Source of the DNA: Elysia chlorotica
Taxonomy: Eukaryota; Mollusca; Gastropoda; Plakobranchidae
DNA: 64,000 bases
Direction of reading: 5' to 3'
NCBI GenBank assembly: GCA_003991915.1
Contig: RQTK01000936.1
Span: 13,961 to 77,960 of the forward strand
Shown here: one piece after another, positions 45,599 through 59,473 of the stretch
How the letters are laid out: each line of letters starts with the position of its first letter
How positions within the stretch are numbered: position 1 is the first letter of the stretch
Position numbers and translations under genes: made by a program
Notes under the pieces: generated by a model
Databases searched by the model: none
What the model was told of the DNA's origin: nothing
The model's input: only the letters and a program-made list of their open reading frames with translations

Positions 45599-45766
45599 AA
45601 AATTAAAATCAAGATACAGTAAAAACAAAACAGGGGAGATAACTCTCAAACCCCAAGGGTCACCAATTACTGTTACTGTTATGGGCCTGTCCACAGCCAC
45701 GCCTAACACTAGTACTAGTAACACTAACAGTATACAAGAACTGAGGCTGGTCAAGACATCTAGATC
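45599..45766 (+). repeat. Dispersed repeat shared with 39703-39873
   Basis: It is similar along about 165 bp to the segment inside LTR C, with several small insertions and deletions. Confidence 0.7.
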
Positions 45767-46260
45767 TGTGTTCATGCCGAGGTTATCAACATAAAATATG
45801 TTTGCAATGTGTGGCCCTATAAACAGTTACTTTTAGCATGGTAATAGTTCTACCTATCGATAAAGAAGGCTATTTTCCTAACAGAATGTCTTGAATGAAT
45901 TATAGAAGTTTGGGTTGGGTCTGGTGGCTATTGTGAACATCAAAGTCAAAATTCATTAGAAAAATACTTAAAGTTACTTTCTTTTAAGCACAGAATGTGC
46001 ATATTACATAACTTTGACAAAAGGCAAGCATTATGAAAAGTTCATCTTTAAATCCCATACAACTTTTTCAGACTATGGCTAAAACTTTGTGCATTTTCTG
46101 TGTGAAAAGAATCACTGTAAATTGGAAAAACTGACTTACCAGAAACATACATTACCTGAAAACACCAATGTAGTTTCATTTTTTTTTTAATTCACAAGTT
46201 GGATAACATGGAATTTATAAAAAAAAAAAAAATAAAATAAATAAAGAAATAACCAGAGAA

Positions 46261-47129
46261 ACATGGACTGGAATCTGGGGTCCTTTATTCAAGTTATTTC
46301 CCTTCATCAAATTTGAACACTTCCAAAGACAAACCACAAAATACAAAGAAAAAATTACATGAAGCACACATACACGCAAACAGACAGCTGCTCTTTCACT
46401 TGTATACTTTTAGCCGCGTCTCTTTTAACACACTGAATGAAAATCCATTGTACATTCATTGTGCTGTGAATATCTCTTAAAACCCCCAAGTTGTTCATGA
46501 CTTGAACATAGAGCAGCCCATAGTGTAAATGTACAAAGCAATGACATGTAAATATAAGAAGCTCATAGACTGATACACAGGTGGTCTAGCTACAATTCTA
46601 CGTTTGTAAACACACATACTGATAGCCCCACAGATTATGGCAGGTTTTGACTTAAACCTTCAGAACCCCAAAGTATAGTGAACAGTGGAAGTAACAACTT
46701 TAAAAGTACATAGTACAAACCACAGAAAGTAAAGCTTACAGCTACTTTGATTGAAACAGTCAACATACACAGATCAGATCCTTAGCATTCATTTTAAGAA
46801 ATTATTAAACTCCATATTTGGTTATCTTTTTACAAGCTTTCTGCCACAAACGGCCTTGGTATTAAAAGTGGTTCCCACTCAACTAGGGATTGAAAAACAC
46901 AAAATAAATGAAAAATCCTTGATGACACAGGTGTCAATAAATATATTGAGACAGTACACTTTCTGCCTTCGTGGAGCAGATGGGACTATTCTATGCAGTT
47001 ATAAGAGCAATTTTCCATTACATTTGTGAGAAAATTTGTAATGGGTGGAATTTTGTATTGAGATTATGAAATAAAGTCCCAATGTATACTAATTTTCTTA
47101 AAGAATACAAAAAATACATCAAAAGAGTA

Positions 47130-47177
<48 letters not shown>

Positions 47178-50100
47178 AAGAGAGAGAGAGGAAGGGAAAG
47201 AGAAATGGAGAGAGAACATATAGCTATGTCCATTACTTTTCACTACAAAATGAAAATTAACATATCAGAAATTTAATTAATTTTTCACATTTTGCATTGA
47301 TTTTCGTCCCACTAGAATGTGTGATTTTAACCAGTTCTCTATTGCTTCTAAATCAAGTTTGGTATTCATTGTATTCCAAATAATTATATGCTAAGTAATT
47401 AAATGTCATTTACAAGCAGAACGCACAGCGTTTTCTTTTTCCACTCTATGGTATTCATAAATCTGCTTTAAAAATGCGATTCCTACTGAGTACATTAATT
47501 TCACAAAAATGACAATAAATACAAGGGTCCTGAATCACACCGTTACGAATATATTGCACAATATTGGATGTACATGGGGTATAAGTATTGTACAATTATC
47601 ACATGAATCAGAAAGGATATTAGAGAGGCAAGTGATCACAAATTTCTCTCTCGTTCCACTAACTCTTGCTAAGAACAGCCTTAAGAAATCGCTCTGTAAG
47701 GAACAAAAGACAATTTTTTGAAAATTTTAGATGTCTACATCTATCTGTTAAATGTGCTTGTCTCATGCAAAGTACTTTTTTTTAGTATTCAGAGGGCTAA
47801 TTCAAACTCATTTACACTAATATAATCTCTTGTTTCTTCCTTCATTATCCAACACAATTCTTACAAGATCAAAAAGAAGAGAAGGAAAGTTTTACAAGCT
47901 CAATCATTGAATCCTACCCAATATTCAAACAAAACTTAACAAAAGAGTATGCAACTACTCACAGGATTCTCTACGCCACTGTATCTATTCATTTTTTTTT
48001 TTTAGTAATGTCTACATTAAATCTGAAACCGCTTCTAAGAGTTAGTATATATGTACCAAAAAATGTGATCCAAAAACTCGAAGGTAGATCTGTTCCTTAC
48101 ATTTTCTCACCACCTTGCCTATCCTACAATTAAGGTTACCGTTTTTAAGAAGGAAAATGTAACTTTTTTTTAAAAAATTCACTGCCTGTATAAAATACAT
48201 CTTTTTTGTCAAGAGGTTTATATTTTCAAATATAAGAATACATGATTTAATTCAACTACTGAAACAATGCTAATCCTTAAATATTTTGTTCTTTTTGTGA
48301 CCATACACAAGCTTTGAAGGAGCATGATTTTAAGTATAAAAAAGTACTACATTTCATTATTCCATTTAAACTCAATTTTAAATGTCTGCAGAATACTAGA
48401 CTCTTTTAAATAGAACATTTAGAGGTTTTGGTAACTAGAATATTATCAAAAAGGAAAATCCTGGATTTTTAACTTATAATTTGGGGAAGAAGAAAAAACA
48501 TCTTTGATGAAGCAATAAGGAGGAGACAACAGAAGCAGACAGTTTAAAATATATATGGAGGTGCATGGATATTGAAGTTCAGAATAAAATACAGTGTAAA
48601 AATAAGAGGCAGAGTTAAATACAGATAAGCTAAATGCCTGTTAACAAAAAATATAAGAGAAAGAAAAAGTTTTAAAAAATCAGTTATCTACTCTTCATTG
48701 AGCATTGTGTCTGCACCCAACTTTTAAAAAATCAATAGCAAGAGCCTTCAAGTTCATATTGTATGTGGTAAAATATGAACCTGACACGACATACATATCA
48801 TACATAGGCAAAGCGATCAGTAGCCAGTAAATTGTAGAACAAATTATAGATACATTGAAAGCAGAGGAAAAAATGGTTCAAGTGGAAGTGATATGCATCT
48901 ACCTTTGATCTATGAAGTTACTGGCTTGAACTGGCTTGAACATAATATTTTAATATTTTATCTTGGGAAAGAGGACTTCCTACAAATTTAAAAACACATA
49001 AGGACTCACAGCCAGTTTCATTATGAAATCTTCAATTTCATTTGAATAAGACAGTATTGCAAGTAAAGAATTAAGACACTTAATTGTTTCAAACTGCCAG
49101 GTTGAGAAATGTATCCTGTTAGAAAATGACTAGATAAAAATTACAAATTCAAAGCTTTTACCATAGGAAAGTTTTACTGAATATGTTAAATTTACAGCAA
49201 GATTAGAAATACACTTAATTTTTACCACAAATACAAATTAAGTTTCATAATTGTCAACTGCACACAAGAGAAAAGCTACATGGCACAGTTGAAATGTTCA
49301 CATAATTAATATGTTCAGATGCATTTCGACAACATGGAATGGACAAGGTTTTGGTCTTTTTTTCTGCATGCAATATGGAACTGTAGAAATCATAACAAAG
49401 ACAACAATAAGGCTCTAAAGATATACATAATGACCTCCAGTCTTGTCATAATCTTTGATCGTCATAAATGGCAATGTCTTTAGCAAACCTTGAAGTCGTG
49501 AAAATAATGTGATGCCACATGACACTGTAATTTAGAAAATGCATTATTTTGAAGAACATCTTAAAATTTGGGTTTTTTAGACAAAATCTACATTTTCTGT
49601 TTACAAAAAAAGCAGCAACAACAAAAACAAAAAAAAAAAAAAAAAGTCACTAATCGCTTGTGATGCAATGCAGCAACATTATGAAGCAGTCTACTGCTCA
49701 TTGAATTGTGAAAATCTTTTACCAGAAAAAAATTTAAAAAAAACGATTAATCTGAGATAAATAACATTTCAGAGCATTTTTTCCCTCCTTTCATTTATTA
49801 TTGTAATATAATTAATACTTTTCTATCCCTTTGTACATTTGTAAAATAAAAAGAATATGGCTTTTTCACCATTGGAAAACAATAAAATATTCCTTTTTCC
49901 TTTTTTTTTAATGGTTATATGGGGAAAAAAAGCTTGTTTTCAACTAGGGGTAAGATACATAGCCCTAAGCTTAAATCTCATGTTTGTATTTAGAACAGAC
50001 ATGTGGTGCACCAGTTTAGTGTTTACCTCATATATTCCACTCTCAACCTCGGAGGACTTACTGGAATCATTTCCTAAGTGAACTCATCAAAACAATAATA

Positions 50101-52240
50101 TTTTTACTGCTTATTTGATGAGCACGAGCCTACCAGATGCAACCACAAGTTGCTTCCATGATACAAAAGAACATTGAAAAAACGATCAATGAATTACAAA
50201 CATAGTGCTTCTGAGCACACCTCAGAATTTTTTAGTTAAGGCAGTAAAAAGAATACAGATCCAATGCCATTTTCCCCCAAGTTAACCAACATGAATGTTT
50301 CTAACTAAGAGAAGGACACTAAAATTCAAATATTGGTCCTCTGTTGCACTAAATGCACAGAATGTTAAACATGTTTAAATAGTACGAGTATAATGATGCA
50401 CATTGTACATAAATGTAGAAATGGAAAGTAGACAATCACAAGAATATTTCAACCTTGTACGCATCCTGCTAACAAGAATCATCTATATGAAGCTGTAGTG
50501 AGCTTTGTCCATAGTTTTCTGCTATTTCTCTAAAACCAACTCAGATATACACATTAAAAATACAATCATATTCAGAATCTTAAAATTCCAAACAGGGAGA
50601 GGTTTAAAATATCATCAGAAATGTGTACATCATTGACATTCATTAAGTAAAATATGAAGTCACCACAATTCATAAGATCAAGCTTGGGAGAATGACCTGA
50701 GCAGAATTAGAGAATTTTCTACATTTTTAGGCAAAAAAAGAAGGTCCTGGGACTAATTCTATATTTTTGAATGCCTGGAAACTGGCACCTGTGCTTATCA
50801 TTGGATTTGTAAACACTTTTCCTCATACTATAGTATTGTTTAAAATATACTCTATTGTATAAAAAAAAAATTATGAAACAACTGCCCTATTAATTTATAG
50901 ATAAAAGTTCTTATTAATAATTTTTCTATCAAAAGTCATAATGCTCACAGAAAAAATGTACAAAGAATAATTTATCAACCAAAACCTTTTGTTTGCATTT
51001 TTTTTTTGGTAGTTTTTATTTTCCAATGAACACAAATCCAGCCCTTAAATACTGGATAAGTTCAGAGTATGATCCTATGTGCTTTTTTTTCCTGCCTGAA
51101 TGGATATTGTAGTACCTAGAAGTTAGAGGTAAAATACAATATCAAAGAGAAATAAAAATGTACAAATTAACTAAATTGTTAATTTAAAAGGGTGAAGAAA
51201 TACTCTGGGTGCAGATAATTATAAATAGTATCCTGTAAAATTCCTGACAGTTTAAAGAAAGTGTTATTCCTACACTTGCAATCTATTTCATTGACTAGCT
51301 TTTGGAGAGCTTTTACTGTCTCTTATTTTGAGGTCTGGAGTAGGGAAACAATACTTTGGTAATTAAATAACTTTAGGTATAATATAAAAAAAAAGATAAT
51401 GAAGTATTAAAAAATTAACAGTGCTTGTGGTCATTAGTATCTTACTGGCACACATATAATGCTTCCCGATGCGTGTGTGAAAGTAGAAATGTTCACTAAT
51501 ACTGAAGGCGAAAAAGAGGTCAGAATTCAAAAGATTGTTCCGTATATCAATATCACTGCAACCTCACTAACTTTTATAGTATACAACTCGATCAGGTCAG
51601 AAAGGTCTGACTATTATTTTCCTTTTTTCGTTGAAAATTTATTTTGCTGTAAAATTGCAAACGATGATTTCTGATAAAACATAAAACATTTCATATCCCA
51701 AATAACTTTTAACTAAATTTTCAAAAGTCACCCTGAAAACAATAGGCACTAAATGGATTGGTTAATCTCTCTCTCTTTTTTTGTGTGGTTTAGTATATTT
51801 TGTTGGGTTTTTTTTTATATATAAAAAGCAGATTAAAACGTACCCTGTGAATTACTACATCACCCTATGTAAATACCATGCAAAGTGCATAATTTAAAAT
51901 CTTTTACCATAAACTGTAAGTTAATAAATAGTAACACAATTTCATTTTTTTAATGGCATGGTACTCTTGAAGCCATCATTAGTGGGTTCAAGGCTTGACC
52001 GCCTTGCTCATTCTTCGTTAAAACCCTATGATAACTAAGTTTTTTACCCAGCCTAACATTTAGGTTATAGTGTCAAGCCTCCTGAGCTAAACTGAGTCTG
52101 TTTAGCATCTCAGCATCTCAGCTTGAACTGGCATGTCCATCCATTTGCTTTTCTTATAAAATACTTCAAGATAAAACACATGGGAAGAATCCACAGCAAA
52201 GACTGGTGGGCAGATGTATCTACAGCAGGTTAGGGGTACG
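46261..52240 (-). other. Long gene-free AT-rich region downstream of APBA stop, possible 3' UTR
   Basis: Almost 6 kb follow the APBA stop codon with no recognised exon on either strand. The composition is uniformly AT-rich and, apart from one GA tract, free of the repeats that fill the rest of the window. A minus-strand AATAAA occurs near 46283. Neuronal adaptor genes often have long 3' UTRs, but transcription of this region is an inference. Confidence 0.3.
47131..47218. repeat. (GA)n microsatellite
   Basis: This is an interrupted GA tract. Confidence 0.95.
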
Positions 52241-52312
52241 CTACAAGTAGTGTGGCACGTCTTGACCAGTCAGCAATCTGAATATAGACGTGGGCATCGT
52301 CTTCATGTGGAT
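52241..52312 (-). CDS. APBA: APBA-like gene, last coding exon
   Basis: The exon is 72 bp, entered after CCCACAG, reading [19 protein letters not shown] then PHYL and a TAG stop at 52241-52243. The hydrophobic C-terminal residue is preserved. In mammalian X11 the extreme C-terminus (…PVYI) folds back into the PDZ1 groove, so the end PHYL may do the same. Confidence 0.92.
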   Translation of the reverse strand: MHMKTMPTSIFRLLTGQDVPHYL

Positions 52313-53718
52313 CTGTGGGCATCAAATGATAAAATTATTGGGTTTTTCAAAGTATTTTTTAAAAATTAAGGTCAAAATTTTTACTGTGGTTATTTATGAT
52401 TTTGTTTGATATCACTCATGTAAGTGGTATTGTACATTGAACATGTAACGAAATAAAAAGTCACTGGGGAACTGTCTATATGTGTTTGGTAATCCCTACT
52501 TTCGTAAACTCTACATGAGGTGATAGGTCTAAAATGATAGAGAACAAACTTAACATTACATCTAGATCTAGCATGTTTGATGTTTTGAGAATTTGGATCT
52601 ATATCTAACTGTAGTTATACCTCGCCAACTGAGCTGGCTAGCAGGGTGACGATTTTTTCATGGGGAACAGCCACCACACTCTGGTTGTTGATCTCGATGA
52701 TACGGTGACCAACACGTACACCACCTCTCTCGGCTATTCCACCTCGGAGCAAGCTGCATATCTGTGGAGCACATTAAAAAGATGCTTGTAGTCTAAGTTG
52801 GATATCACTGTATGTCATCTCTCAAGGGAACCTAGGAGACATTAGACTCTCTCTATAGAGAACACTATGTTGGATACTATAATGTTCTTTGTAGCTTCTA
52901 TTATGTGGTATAAAGAAAACAAGGTTTATTATTCCATATTCTATAAAAAAAAAAAAAAAATTTTTAAACTTTCGTTTGTTTTTCCAGTTGTCTATGAGAC
53001 TGAGCATTCTGCGGATGAACCACATCTTAGAAGCTGTGATACGTCGCTCCAGCTAGCATCTGAGAACTCCTCTCGCCTACAGGGCTAGTTTCCTATTAGT
53101 CAGAACGTTTTATTTCCTGAAAGGTTTGTTTGGCTTTTCCTATTCCTGCCTAAAACACAGACACAAAAAAGGCTGTGCAGCTCTGGACCTACCACTCCGT
53201 TCTGAACACTGAATCCTAGCTGGTACTTCACATCTGGGCGTTTGATCAGAACCTCAACAACTGGGGGACAGGGCACCACAGTCAGCTTTACCACAGTCTG
53301 GGACCGAGACGCCTGTGGGGTGGGAAACAACAAATACACCATGATTTAATAAATAATAAATTACTTAAATCAAGCATTTCAATACACCCAGGCCATAAGA
53401 AAAAGTAATCATTATCATCTTTGCAGGGAGAGCAAAGTTAGGTGATCCAAACAGAGGTATAAAAAAAAATGCATTTTGTTAAGAGTAATAATAAGAATGG
53501 TGAATCATTTGGTAAATGGTGAGAAAGGACTCTCAGTAGCAACAATAAACTAAAACAAACTGCACATAAAAACACACACAATTTAAGTGTTGGATAAAAA
53601 TTGATCTGTTAGTGTTTTGGGATTTTTTTTCTTTTCATTAGGTATTATGTTTTAATATGTTTTCACAAAAATATAAATACAAATCTTATGTTTGCAGGAC
53701 ACAAGATGAAAAAACAAC

Positions 53719-53775
<57 letters not shown>

Positions 53776-53782
53776 GGGAGAG

Positions 53783-53864
<82 letters not shown>

Positions 53865-53889
53865 NNNNNNNNNNNNNNNNNNNNNNNNN

Positions 53890-53988
<99 letters not shown>

Positions 53989-55456
53989 GACAGAAACGAG
54001 ACACAGATATAAAGAGAAAGACAAACAGGTTAACAGAGGGCGAATTATTTAGTAAACGAATGGATCCAGGCCACACTTATAAGATTTGAGGACAGAGCAA
54101 CATGATAAGGCACAGCTACAGGCAGAGCGAAACCCCAAGGTCTGAAGAGTGCTTTCCCTGCGGGGAGCGAGCTAAACTGGGCGTCCTCAAAGGTAATTGG
54201 GTCTGTGAAAGCAAATTAAAGGCACCCAGCGCCGGCAATGTCTCTTCAACTTCAACAAGTCGGTGATTAAAGAAAGAGGGCGAGCCACAGTGAGCACCCT
54301 GGATTCCAGCGCAGGGTGTAGAGTGGAAATCTATATGAATTATGGCGAACTGGCAAACATCATTATTGATAGATAGACACTAGAAGAGATGGAAGACAAA
54401 GATGAAATTTCTAGAGTGGGCAGGACGAGAAGCTAACAGGCTGACAGGAGAGACAGGCAAAAAGGTAGAGAGAAGCGGGGAGTGGAAAAATGAGAGACAT
54501 AGGAGAAATACGCGAGAGAGGGGAGGGAGAGAGGGGAGAGGGAGAGGGAGAGAGACAGAGAGAGACAGAGAGATTATCGGATAAACAAAAGAAGAATCAT
54601 TAAGAAACGACATAATTATAATTATTTTCTTCATGTTCCTCTACATTCCTTTATACGTGTTTTCAATCACACGGCACAAAAACATTAGAGAAAGTTAAAC
54701 GCGCCCTGGCGTGCTCGATGCCCTGTAGTAGTTGGTTTCGTAACTAAATAGTAGTAAGTCTTTATTTTTTTTTTAAATATTATTGGACTTTATACAATCC
54801 TTGTCATTAAAATAATGTATAGAATTCCAATATCGTTTAATCTTTCCACATACGTCTTGTTTGCTCTTTTGTTTTTAGATAATCACGTTCGATCCAATGT
54901 CCACTGCGTTCAATAGTCGCCCCCGACGCAAATCGGAAAAATCTAGATACCAGGTATGGAATTTTACTCAGAGTCGACATCCATTAATATAGTGGGATCG
55001 ATTAGTATTGCGTTGTTTCAACTTTACATCCTTTGTAGATATACGCAATTTTTTAAATTCTGTACCGAGCCTTAATTTTCTCCTGTGTTGTTTAATACTG
55101 TATTAATCTAGGCACCCGTGATGCGGAATTACTTCTTTTCACGCACGCTAAGTATTGATGGATTGCTACTCACTTAGGTAGGACATTATGATTTCACAGG
55201 TTTGGAATACATATACCACCGTGTCCTTATACATTGTATATCCTACTATATTGGAGGAATACTGTCGCTCTTTATTGAAATACGTATGGCTCATAATGAT
55301 GATTAGTTTCCCAGGGGAAAAGTACGATATTTTCTCATTATCGATCATAAAAAGACGGCACGGCGGCTTTACTTAAGATGTGCCTTAGATCTCATTTTGT
55401 TATGAGTTGCCTAAAGATGGGCAAAGGCTCTCCCTCCTCTCTCTCTCTCTCCCTCC

Positions 55457-55531
<75 letters not shown>

Positions 55532-55534
55532 TCT

Positions 55535-55590
<56 letters not shown>

Positions 55591-57617
55591 ACATTTGTCC
55601 AACCTTTTTCTTAACGACATACTGTTTTCTACAAGTATGATCTGAAATGAAGTTACGGTGCTCTCGTGAGACCAGTTTAAGGCGAATTTCTATGAGAATG
55701 ACCACAAAACGCCCATAAGCAAAGACCATGGGTTTAATAGCGCGGAATTAATGAAGACTGAGCTTAGTTTCCCTTGGGTGAATGTCAGCAAGTGTCCGTG
55801 TAAAATGCTTCAGTCTCATTCCCACTAAATACTTGGATACATATAGAAAATGGGAATTGCTATCAATTATTAAAACATGACGATTCTTGAATGATGGGTA
55901 ATAAACAGTAACCAGTACCACGTTCAAAGTGTCACTTATCCTAGAATGGAAGATGTCTTGTTTGAAAACATTACTATATACGATGCGTTTTGTTGCGCTT
56001 AATACTTTTAGAACGACGAGACCAACATCCATAATATTAGTTTACTTTGAGGAGCAATGGTTGTGGTATACATTTTGGGTTGTCATAGTCCGTATCAATC
56101 TCTTTTATTTCATCGTTATAATTTTCGCTTTAATCGGATTTCGGATGATTGTCACAGGAAAATTAGAATCAATAGAAATGGCAACGTGAAGTATTTAACG
56201 TTTAAAGCAGCAGCGAGATGGACGAAAGACAGGGGGAAACTTTTTTTTTTTTTAAGCAGAGAATATTTTGCTAACATTTATTTAATACATTCTATGTTTG
56301 ATTTCTATCCTTTATCTGAAATAGAAGATGCCTTCAGCTCTAAAAGTACCCAAATAGTATAAATTATGTATTTGGCAACACCGCATTAGTGTTTCTAAAT
56401 CGCATAATGTAAACGAAATGAGAAGCAACAATATACGAGACTCCATAATAAAGATACATTTTAACACTTGTGTGATAAAGTGTCGTTTTTCACCCACTAT
56501 TATGAAAGTTTGAACAATAAAGGTCGTAACTAAAATTGTTTACGATTCATGACATTAAGTTTCCTTTTTCTAATTCTCTTTTAAATCTATGTTGTGTTCA
56601 AGTTTCAGCATACATCAATCAAATATTTTTTAAGTGATTCAAAACATGGCCAAATATATAATTATTCAATGTTTTATATAGGTAACAATTAAATATATAA
56701 ATGATTTAAGTTGTTGAACCATGCCAGCAAGAATAGAGCTCTAAATACGAACAGTTACCGTCTTCATCATATAATTTAAATCTATATCCTTATCCCTGTG
56801 AATATAAAATTAGAGGAATGAACGACACACAATCAAGTAGGTTCCCTCATTTAAGGTATCTAAATTTTGAGCCATTCTTTTTTGCCGCAATGCTTTTTAA
56901 AAGTTCCTTTGGAATACAAAAGATTAGTATAAATCTGATTTCTAATTATATTGAGTACTTTAGAATATTAATGAGATATGACATGGTACAAATAAGGTGA
57001 CCTTTTTTTTTTTTTTTTATTAGAAAGGAAACGTTGCTGACTTTTCCCACCTCGCTCACCTTTTTGTACTTTCATCTTCCCAAAAAGCTCAAAGTCGCTG
57101 GCGATTTAATTTTCCCGAACCGTTTCCCTGTTATGTCAACTAACATTGTGGAACCATAATAGGATTGTGCCAAGTTCTATTGAACCAGGAAGGAGATTGT
57201 CCCTCTGCCTTGCGGCCAATCCTTTGATGCATTACTCAGAAAATCGTTTTCTCCTACTCGCCCTCAATGACAATCTCATCCGGTTCTTTCTATTTTTCTG
57301 CCTGGTAAACTGATATACCTGAAGTTGACAGTCCAGAGCTCAGACAAAGAAGGAAAATGCGCAGATCGAATCGGAAAGCATAGGCTTTACAAGAGGATAT
57401 TGTGGTCATTATCCGTCTGGGAACTAGAAATTTGGGGGAGACAGTCCATGTTCACGATTTGTTTGTTTAGTCCAATAGGTTCAAATGTACTCCATTTGTA
57501 ATTATGCCATTCTTTAGAGAAGAGAGAGACATACAGACAGACAGACAGACAGACAGACAGAAAGACACATCGATAGAGGGAGACAGAGAGAAAGAGAGAT
57601 AGAGAAAGACAGACAGG

Positions 57618-57709
<92 letters not shown>

Positions 57710-57721
57710 AGACAGACAGGC

Positions 57722-57760
<39 letters not shown>

Positions 57761-59400
57761 GAAAGAGAGAATGGGGAGACATTTACACATAGGCACAACA
57801 ATAAATATTCGTAGGAAACAGGGGGACAAGAAGAGGGAAAGATTTTAACATATGAGACGCAAAATACGTTCCGACGCATAGTCCTTTAACAACAAGTATA
57901 AGAATTCATAGGCATCAATCTCAATAGATCTGTCATCTCTCACTGTGTTGCGTTGCACCTCTATCACTCCGATCACCGTGTGGAATTTCATCGGTATTTT
58001 AGTATTACGAGGTATTTTTTTATTTAGTTGGTTGGCGATGATTTTCTACCAAATGATTGGTCGTGCCGAATTTCCTGATCGATTCACTGGCGCGACTTTG
58101 TAAAATGTTCGATTATGCATAGATGGTTGAATGGTTTTGTATCACGATTTTTCTAGACGGTATGTAAGGATGCCCCCCCGGATCAACCAGACTATGACAA
58201 ACAATGTACTGAAAAACCGCATTTACCGCCCATCCGCGCTTAATTTTTATGTCGGTTGTTTTGTCCGAATTTCTTTTGTTGCTGGTGGTGGTATTGCTGT
58301 GGTTTTTTGTTGTTTTTTTTTAAGGTAAGACAAGAGAGTAATACATAGCTGTTGGCAGAACTCTACAAGAATAGGTGTACTTTTAACATGACATAATCAG
58401 TACAGTTGCAAAAGACTCATTTTACGAGGGGGTAAAAGGGGCTTTGTTTCGTAATTTTAGTCGTATAGATTGTGACGTGTAGCCCACTTTTTATGCCACG
58501 TGTACCTGGATTCACGCTGTTTCCTTCTTGCTTCTAAATCTCATTAGCATACATGCACACGCCAGGGGTGCCACAAGGTCTGTCAGGTAAAAAGTCGTTC
58601 TAATAGCCAAATGATAAGTGGTTGGACGTTCAACCAAGGGCGGCTGGTGCCTTTGGGCAGGGTGGGCAGTGCCCGACTTGTTTTGCGAAGAAGGGCTTGT
58701 TTTACAAAAATACAATGTACAAAATAATATGACAAATATTAAAATCAATAATAAATGTATCCGTCAGACTCTGCAACTAAAAGAAATTAAACCATTATTA
58801 TGACAGTACGCTCTTATTTTTTTTTAAATCAATAGTTGCAACAAATTTTCACAGTTGATCGAAATGCAGTGGTAAGTCAATTGGGAAATGAGGGGCAACA
58901 ACAAAACCTTCACACGTTTATTATATTTTGAAAATATGGCCAAAAGGCATGTTTAAAAAAAAAAGGCTAGACTTCAAAACAGTGTCAGTATTTTCGGACC
59001 ATCACAACTGTCAATTACAAAATTGAAATGCTCTTGGTTTTTTCATCTAGCGGGTCCGTCTAGGAGGGTGGTATTGGCAATAAGTGGCACACCAGGTTAC
59101 GGAGTCTGAAGACTTCTGGAGAATTAACAGGAAGGAAAAGACAGGAGGTCTTTGATGAGGAGCTCAAGAGGCTTCCCTGGCAAAAAGGCAGGAACAGCTT
59201 ATCGCGATCAGACATCCGAAGGTGTGGCGTCCTCGCTTTTACTCGTAAAGATCGATTAAAAACAAGAAAAGAAAAAAGAAATACTGTAACTTAAAAAAAA
59301 AGACACTATCAGGCCTTTTTGTTGCACACTAAGAGACAAATTCGTTTACGGGCAGAGATAACAGAGATGGTCGAATTCTGGAGCGTGGGTGTGAGTTATG

Positions 59401-59473
<73 letters not shown>

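Larger units (their letters stand above)
44195..46260. other. Gene-free flank of the LTR cluster
   Basis: No gene is recognised. It contains an 87-bp-period tandem duplication and the 45599-45766 repeat shared with the insertion in LTR C. Confidence 0.5.

Noticed and set aside
53657-54089. Overlapping open frames rich in Arg-Glu or Ser-Leu around the N gap
   Set aside because: They are artefacts of GA/CT repeats and of N being read as an amino acid.
55748-56189. Opposed open frames of about 90 codons in the APBA intron
   Set aside because: Composition is typical of chance frames in AT-rich DNA and no motif was recognised on either strand.
57387-57879. Three overlapping Cys-Leu-Ser-Val repeat frames
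   Set aside because: They are translations of (GACA)n in different frames, not a protein.
58625-58700. Possible hAT-like end (GGGCGGCTGGTGCC)
   Set aside because: No matching inverted end or target duplication was found in the window.
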